Shown: in pieces, positions 60,252 to 64,000 of the stretch
Layout: the number at the start of each line of letters is the position of its first letter
Position numbering within the stretch: the first letter of the stretch is position 1
The notes under the pieces: generated by a model
Seen by the model: only the letters and a program-made list of their open reading frames with translations
What the model was told of the DNA's origin: nothing
The model's database searches: none
Assembly: GCF_000242455.2 (NCBI RefSeq)
Contig: NC_019892.1
Coordinates: forward strand, 2,108,001-2,172,000
DNA length: 64,000 nt
Origin: Singulisphaera acidiphila DSM 18658
GTDB lineage: Bacteria; Planctomycetota; Planctomycetia; Isosphaerales; Isosphaeraceae
Reading direction: 5' to 3'
Made by a program: the position numbers and the translations under genes

Positions 60252-61520
60252 TTAGAGTCCACCGCCAAGCAGCGTGCGGATATTGGGCAAGTACTTCTCT
60301 GCGGCGGCGGTGTTCACCAGGACGACTCGATCTCCCTCGCGAATGAGCCCGCGATCCGCCATCTCCGGCAAGGCGGCGAGCGTCGCGGCTCCTTCGGGCG
60401 ACCAGGCGAATCGTCGGTCGCGCCATTCGTCACGAATGACCGAGCGAATGGCGTCGTCGGACACGGCGATGGCGGCGCCTCCCGACTCCCGGATGATTCG
60501 CAAAACGTTGATGTGCCCGACGTTCCGCGCGACGTTCAAACCCGTCGCGATGGTCGCGCCGGGGGGCAGGGGGGTGATGTCGTCCGCTCCTGTGTCGAAG
60601 GCACGCACGATCGGGGTGGTCGCCGTGCTCTGAACGCAGATCATCCGGGGCCGCTCATCGCCGACCAATCCCAGCGCCTGGAGTTCGTCAAAGGCCTTGG
60701 CCATCCCGACGACGCCGGTGCCCCCTCCCGTCGGATAAACGATCACGTCGGGGAGTTTCCAGGTCCGCTCGGCCAGACGATCGCCGGCGGGTTCCGCCAT
60801 TTCCAGGCCGAGGGTCTTCTTTCCCTCGGTTCGCCAGCCCGGTTCTTGAAAGGTGGCGACGCTGAAAAAGCCGGCCGGCACATAATGCTCGCGAATTCGT
60901 TGGGCGGACTCGACGATCGTTCCCGCGACCAGTTCCAGCGTGATGAGATCCGGGTGGAGCTTGGCGTACGCAGCCACCTTGCCTAGGACCGGCAAGTCGG
61001 TGTCCGGCGACATCACGATCGCCGCCTCGAGTCCGCCGGCGACCGCGTACTCGGCGAGCGCATCGCCCGCGTTGCCTTGCGTGGGAACGGCCAGTCGCGT
61101 CAGTCCGAGGGCCTTGGCCATCGAGACCGTCATGGCCATCCCCCGGTCTTTGAACGACAACGTCGGGTTATGGCCGAATCCCGGATACGGCTTCCCTTCG
61201 TCTTTCACCTCGAGGCGACACTTCAAACGATCGGCCCAGGGGTGGGCGTAGGGGAGACAGGGGGTATTCCCTTCCCCCAGGGAAACGACATGACGGCAAT
61301 CGTCGGGGTCGGCGACGTCGAGCGGTAAGAGGCCGCCGAATCGCCAAAGGTCGGCACGCGCGGGGTTCCAGCCTCCGTCGCGGCCCCGCTCGGACTTGAG
61401 TCGGTCGATGTCGAGAACCACCTGGACAGGACGCCCGTCCCGTTCGCACAGGTTCATCAGGCGGTCAGCCGGATACGTGGCGCCGCAGGTGGGGCAACCC
61501 AGGTGGGAAACAAATCGCAT
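60252..61520 (-). CDS. thrC: Threonine synthase (PLP-dependent, ThrC-like)
   Basis: A 422-residue fold-type II PLP enzyme that converts O-phosphohomoserine to threonine. An N-terminal zinc-ribbon-like piece (C9-x2-C12 in CPTC, C25) precedes the catalytic domain with the PLP lysine in SFKDRG (K124), QGNAGDA, and PTGGGTGVVGMAKA. The long DUF-like ribbon form of threonine synthase occurs in many bacteria and archaea. The ATG at 61520 is preferred over a GTG one codon before. Confidence 0.85.
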   Translation of the reverse strand: MRFVSHLGCPTCGATYPADRLMNLCERDGRPVQVVLDIDRLKSERGRDGGWNPARADLWRFGGLLPLDVADPDDCRHVVSLGEGNTPCLPYAHPWADRLKCRLEVKDEGKPYPGFGHNPTLSFKDRGMAMTVSMAKALGLTRLAVPTQGNAGDALAEYAVAGGLEAAIVMSPDTDLPVLGKVAAYAKLHPDLITLELVAGTIVESAQRIREHYVPAGFFSVATFQEPGWRTEGKKTLGLEMAEPAGDRLAERTWKLPDVIVYPTGGGTGVVGMAKAFDELQALGLVGDERPRMICVQSTATTPIVRAFDTGADDITPLPPGATIATGLNVARNVGHINVLRIIRESGGAAIAVSDDAIRSVIRDEWRDRRFAWSPEGAATLAALPEMADRGLIREGDRVVLVNTAAAEKYLPNIRTLLGGGL

Positions 61521-62339
61521 CACTCGCTCCCGACTTCGATTTCGTCAAAACCTCGCACCTAGTTTGAGGATGTAGGCACTTTAACCGAAAGGCCCCGGAG
61601 ACACACCAGCCCACAGCGGGATAAGGCATCCCTCGAGCCTCCACTGTCATGACCACCCTGCCGGTAGGAAACCCCGTGTGAGGTCGTGAATGACGAGCCC
61701 TCGTCTCAGCCGGAGACTTACGAGATTCCGAGCTATGTCAAGCTTTCTCGCCCGCTAGAGACGTCACGTCAGGGTGGCAATGCCTCTTGCTGACATAACC
61801 CTTCTTCATGGCCGATCGTCACTCTGAACGCGTCAGCAAAGCCAAGGCCGAATCCGATCGGGATGGGCACGTCCCTCCCGGCTTTGTGCCGAGAATGGCC
61901 GGGACCAACCCTGCGAAGCCTCTCGTCAAAAAAGGCCTGTTGGCCCGCGCCCACTCACCAAGAAAATCGTTCCCCACGGCTCTTGTCGGTTTTGGGTGGG
62001 ACGTGACGCGGAGTGTTGTCCGCCTTCAGTTTAGGGGGAATCTCGCTGGCACGGCCACGGCCGTTGTTTTGACATCCAGAATCGGACGCGTAAACTTCGA
62101 TCAAACCGATCCGCGGAAAAAATCAGGGGCTGTGGCTCGAATAGGACATGAGGCCTGTACGTCTCTGAGTCTGTGGAATCGTGAGTCTTGCCAGTTGATT
62201 GATACGTCCGAAACCGTATCCCTTTACCCCCCCGAGTCGCAGGTTCCGGTCGGCATTCCACCCGTCCGTTGGAGCGCATCCTTGATCCGGTCGCCGCACT
62301 CGGACTGAACTCCTGATCGGAGTGTGAGAGGCTCTTGCC
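61521..62339. other. Intergenic region before the last gene
   Basis: In these 819 bases I find no gene I can support. A 167-codon frame (61808-62308, plus strand) has no motif, uneven composition and no ribosome site. The threonine synthase promoter and that of the Gly/Met-rich gene should be here. Confidence 0.4.
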
Positions 62340-64000
62340 ATGAATTTGACGCTTCGACTCCTCGGCGTTCCCGCGACTGTCGTCACGAGTCTTTTCTTTG
62401 TTGGATCTGCGGCGATTGCGGCCGACGATGACACGTCTTCATCCCCCCCCACCACAAGCACGGATGTTGGTTCCCCGGAACCGACTGAGAAAATCCCGAC
62501 CCTCAATCTTCTCGAGGCTGTCCGAAACGGGTCCGTCTCGGTGAACGCCGAAGGCAGCGGCGATGGTCGTATGACTCTCTCCGTCACCAATAAGACCAAG
62601 CGCAAGCTTCACGTCGTTCTCCCACCGGGCCTCATCGCCTCCGGTGCCACCGGCCAGTTCGGCGGTATGGGTGGTATGGGCGGCGGCATGGGTGGCATGG
62701 GCGGCATGGGCATGGGTGGTATGGGCGGTGGTATGGGTGGTATGGGCGGTGGCATGGGCGGCATGGGTGGCATGGGTGGTATGGGCGGCGGTATGGGAGG
62801 CATGGGCGGTGGCATGGGCGGCGGTATGGGGATGGGGGGTGGAACCATGCCCGCCTCGATGGGGATGATGATGCTGGGCCGGCTGATCATGTCCCTGGTC
62901 GGCGAGCGCGATAGCTGGGACCAGCAGTCCCTCATGTCCGGCATGATGGGTGGCATGGGCGGCATGGGTATGGGTGGCATGGGCGGTATGGGTGGCATGG
63001 GCGGCGGAATGGGCGGTATGGGAGGTGGCATGCGGTCGGTTCCGCCCACCGGGCTCCCCTTCGCTGCGCTCAACCCCAAGCAGACCCGGCATTTGCCCAC
63101 ACGCCTTGTGGGGCTCTCTGATCCCAATCCCGAACAGCCCGTCGTGATGCCGGCCAAGGGTGAACGACTTCGGCTGGGTGATATCAGCCAGCTCACGGTC
63201 GATCCCCAGGTGCAGAAGGCCTTGAAGCGGCTCGCCGAGGACAAGGCGCCTCAGACGGTGTCGCAACTCGTCATGTGGCGCGTGGCGTCTCACCTGGATT
63301 GGGGCACCATTGCCGCGATGTCCAAGGATTGGGCCAACCCTCAAGAGCTGACGCTGGCCCAGTCATTCGTCGACCAACTCGCCGAGTTGCCCAAGGGGGA
63401 TTCGGGGACGCTGCTCTGCGAAGTTAAGGCCGATGATCCCGCGAATAAGGCCTTGGCCCGTCAGCTCGGGAAGGCGCTTAAAGACCAGAACGTTCTCGGG
63501 CTGGCGGTCAAGATGGAGATCCCCGCTCAACCCAACGGCCCTGGAGTCGCCTGCCGGATCACCCTGAGAGGATCTGAGGAGAAGCCCGAGGCCGTCGTGG
63601 AGATGTCCACGAGCAATCCCGACGCAACTGCGTGGGCTGCTGCGGGCAAGTTTACCTTGCCGGTCGCTCGCGAAGGTGATAAGGCCAAAACGGACGCATT
63701 CATGGATTCGTTGGCCGAGGGAATGTTGGGACGTCTGGTTCGGGCGTCGGTCGCACCGGTGTCGAAGAGCAAAGGGAAGGACCTGTACCGGGTGCGCATT
63801 GAGAACGGCTCGCCGCTGATCCTGAACGGGATCGCCGTCGTGGGCACGGGGAGTGAGAGCGATCAAGAGGCCAAGGTGCTCGCGGGCATTAGCGTGGCGC
63901 CGGGCAAGAGCATCACGGTCCCGGCGTCCAGCCGGGTGGTCGAGCAATTGGGGCTCAAGAAGGGTGTTCGCCTCGTTGCGGCTGATCTCAGCGGCCTTTG
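62340..64000 (+). CDS. Secreted Gly/Met-rich repeat protein (truncated by window edge)
   Basis: The open frame runs from ATG 62340 to the edge with no stop, giving at least 553 residues. A signal peptide ends near AIAADDD (about residue 28). Two low-complexity blocks of GGM and GGGM units (62660-62850 and 62935-63030) flank a hydrophobic helix (LGRLIMSLVG). The rest is a mixed alpha/beta region (from about residue 240: LPFAALNPKQTRHLPTRLVG), with a VTNKTKRKLHVVLPPGL beta-type stretch before the first block. Such Gly/Met runs are flexible and may bind copper or mediate self-association; function is unknown. The opposite strand shows long artefactual open frames. Confidence 0.8.
   Translation, partial: MNLTLRLLGVPATVVTSLFFVGSAAIAADDDTSSSPPTTSTDVGSPEPTEKIPTLNLLEAVRNGSVSVNAEGSGDGRMTLSVTNKTKRKLHVVLPPGLIASGATGQFGGMGGMGGGMGGMGGMGMGGMGGGMGGMGGGMGGMGGMGGMGGGMGGMGGGMGGGMGMGGGTMPASMGMMMLGRLIMSLVGERDSWDQQSLMSGMMGGMGGMGMGGMGGMGGMGGGMGGMGGGMRSVPPTGLPFAALNPKQTRHLPTRLVGLSDPNPEQPVVMPAKGERLRLGDISQLTVDPQVQKALKRLAEDKAPQTVSQLVMWRVASHLDWGTIAAMSKDWANPQELTLAQSFVDQLAELPKGDSGTLLCEVKADDPANKALARQLGKALKDQNVLGLAVKMEIPAQPNGPGVACRITLRGSEEKPEAVVEMSTSNPDATAWAAAGKFTLPVAREGDKAKTDAFMDSLAEGMLGRLVRASVAPVSKSKGKDLYRVRIENGSPLILNGIAVVGTGSESDQEAKVLAGISVAPGKSITVPASSRVVEQLGLKKGVRLVAADLSGL

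Noticed and set aside
61808..62308. 167-codon frame in the last intergenic region
   Set aside because: There is no ribosome site, motif or balanced composition; it could be chance in GC-rich DNA.
62439..63344. 301-codon His/Ala/Thr-rich minus-strand frame
   Set aside because: It is the complement of the Gly/Met array of the secreted protein.
1..64000. CRISPR arrays, rRNA genes, integrases or IS transposases
   Set aside because: I looked for regularly spaced repeats, rRNA-like segments and transposase motifs and found none.

Overview
The window looks like chromosomal DNA of a planctomycete, most likely of the Isosphaeraceae. By eye it is GC-rich and coding-dense. It carries several hallmarks of that group: a very large FG-GAP/ASPIC lipoprotein, a Ser/Thr kinase with a long extracellular part, sulfatase-fold hydrolases, a UbiA/UbiD/UbiX/UbiE quinone cluster, csrA, a small ECF-like sigma factor, and a ubiquitin-like conjugation cluster. 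The genus cannot be fixed from sequence reading alone.

Layout. 0-2.8 kb: a redoxin-like protein, an SDR translationally coupled to an AhpD-like protein, and a repeat-rich lipoprotein. 3-10.5 kb: tryptophanase divergent from an AMP-forming acyl-CoA synthetase, then two alkaline-phosphatase-superfamily hydrolases. 10.6-12.4 kb: a small membrane protein and a poorly coding stretch with one possibly frameshifted gene. 12.4-19.2 kb: an HpnP-like B12/radical-SAM protein, then UbiD divergent from a tight ubiE-ubiX-SDR-ubiA operon (late menaquinone steps). 19.2-29.3 kb: the giant FG-GAP lipoprotein, a nitrilase that seems to begin at a CTG codon, a TPR protein and a 1363-residue kinase. 29.7-36 kb: an SDR, tRNA-Arg(CCT), tRNA-Arg(TCT), a sigma factor, csrA, a PfpI-like protein, two tRNA-Glu copies in a tandem duplication, a dicarboxylate symporter and an HDAC-like deacetylase. 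36-43.9 kb: a glycosyltransferase, pncB, parA-parB, a two-component pair, tRNA-Pro and rpiA. 44-49.3 kb: an intergenic repeat island, deoC, a membrane protein, rnc, efpL (yeiP) and an Ada-N/MGMT fusion. 49.3-61.5 kb: an MMPL exporter, an M48 protease, the ubiquitin-like cluster (JAMM, E1, E2, Ubl, RING-like), an EamA transporter and threonine synthase. The last gene, Gly/Met-rich and secreted, runs off the right edge.

The most exciting locus is 52.4-59.0 kb. Six consecutive minus-strand genes encode, in transcription order, a membrane-anchored RING-like protein, a YukD-like ubiquitin fold protein, an E2 with HPN and cysteine, an E1/ThiF protein, a membrane-anchored JAMM protease and, 15 bases on, an M48 membrane protease. 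This is a full set of eukaryote-like ubiquitin-pathway parts with both the putative ligase and the putative deconjugase tied to the membrane.

Other structure that genes do not explain: an identical 14-base parS-like core occurs three times, and once with a single change, around parAB, which suggests an origin-proximal segregation domain. A 283-bp tandem duplication copied a tRNA-Glu together with the 3' end of the neighbouring symporter gene and preserves a double hairpin with a compensatory base-pair change. Intergenic perfect palindromes of 41 and 63 nt lie next to the parAB/parS region.
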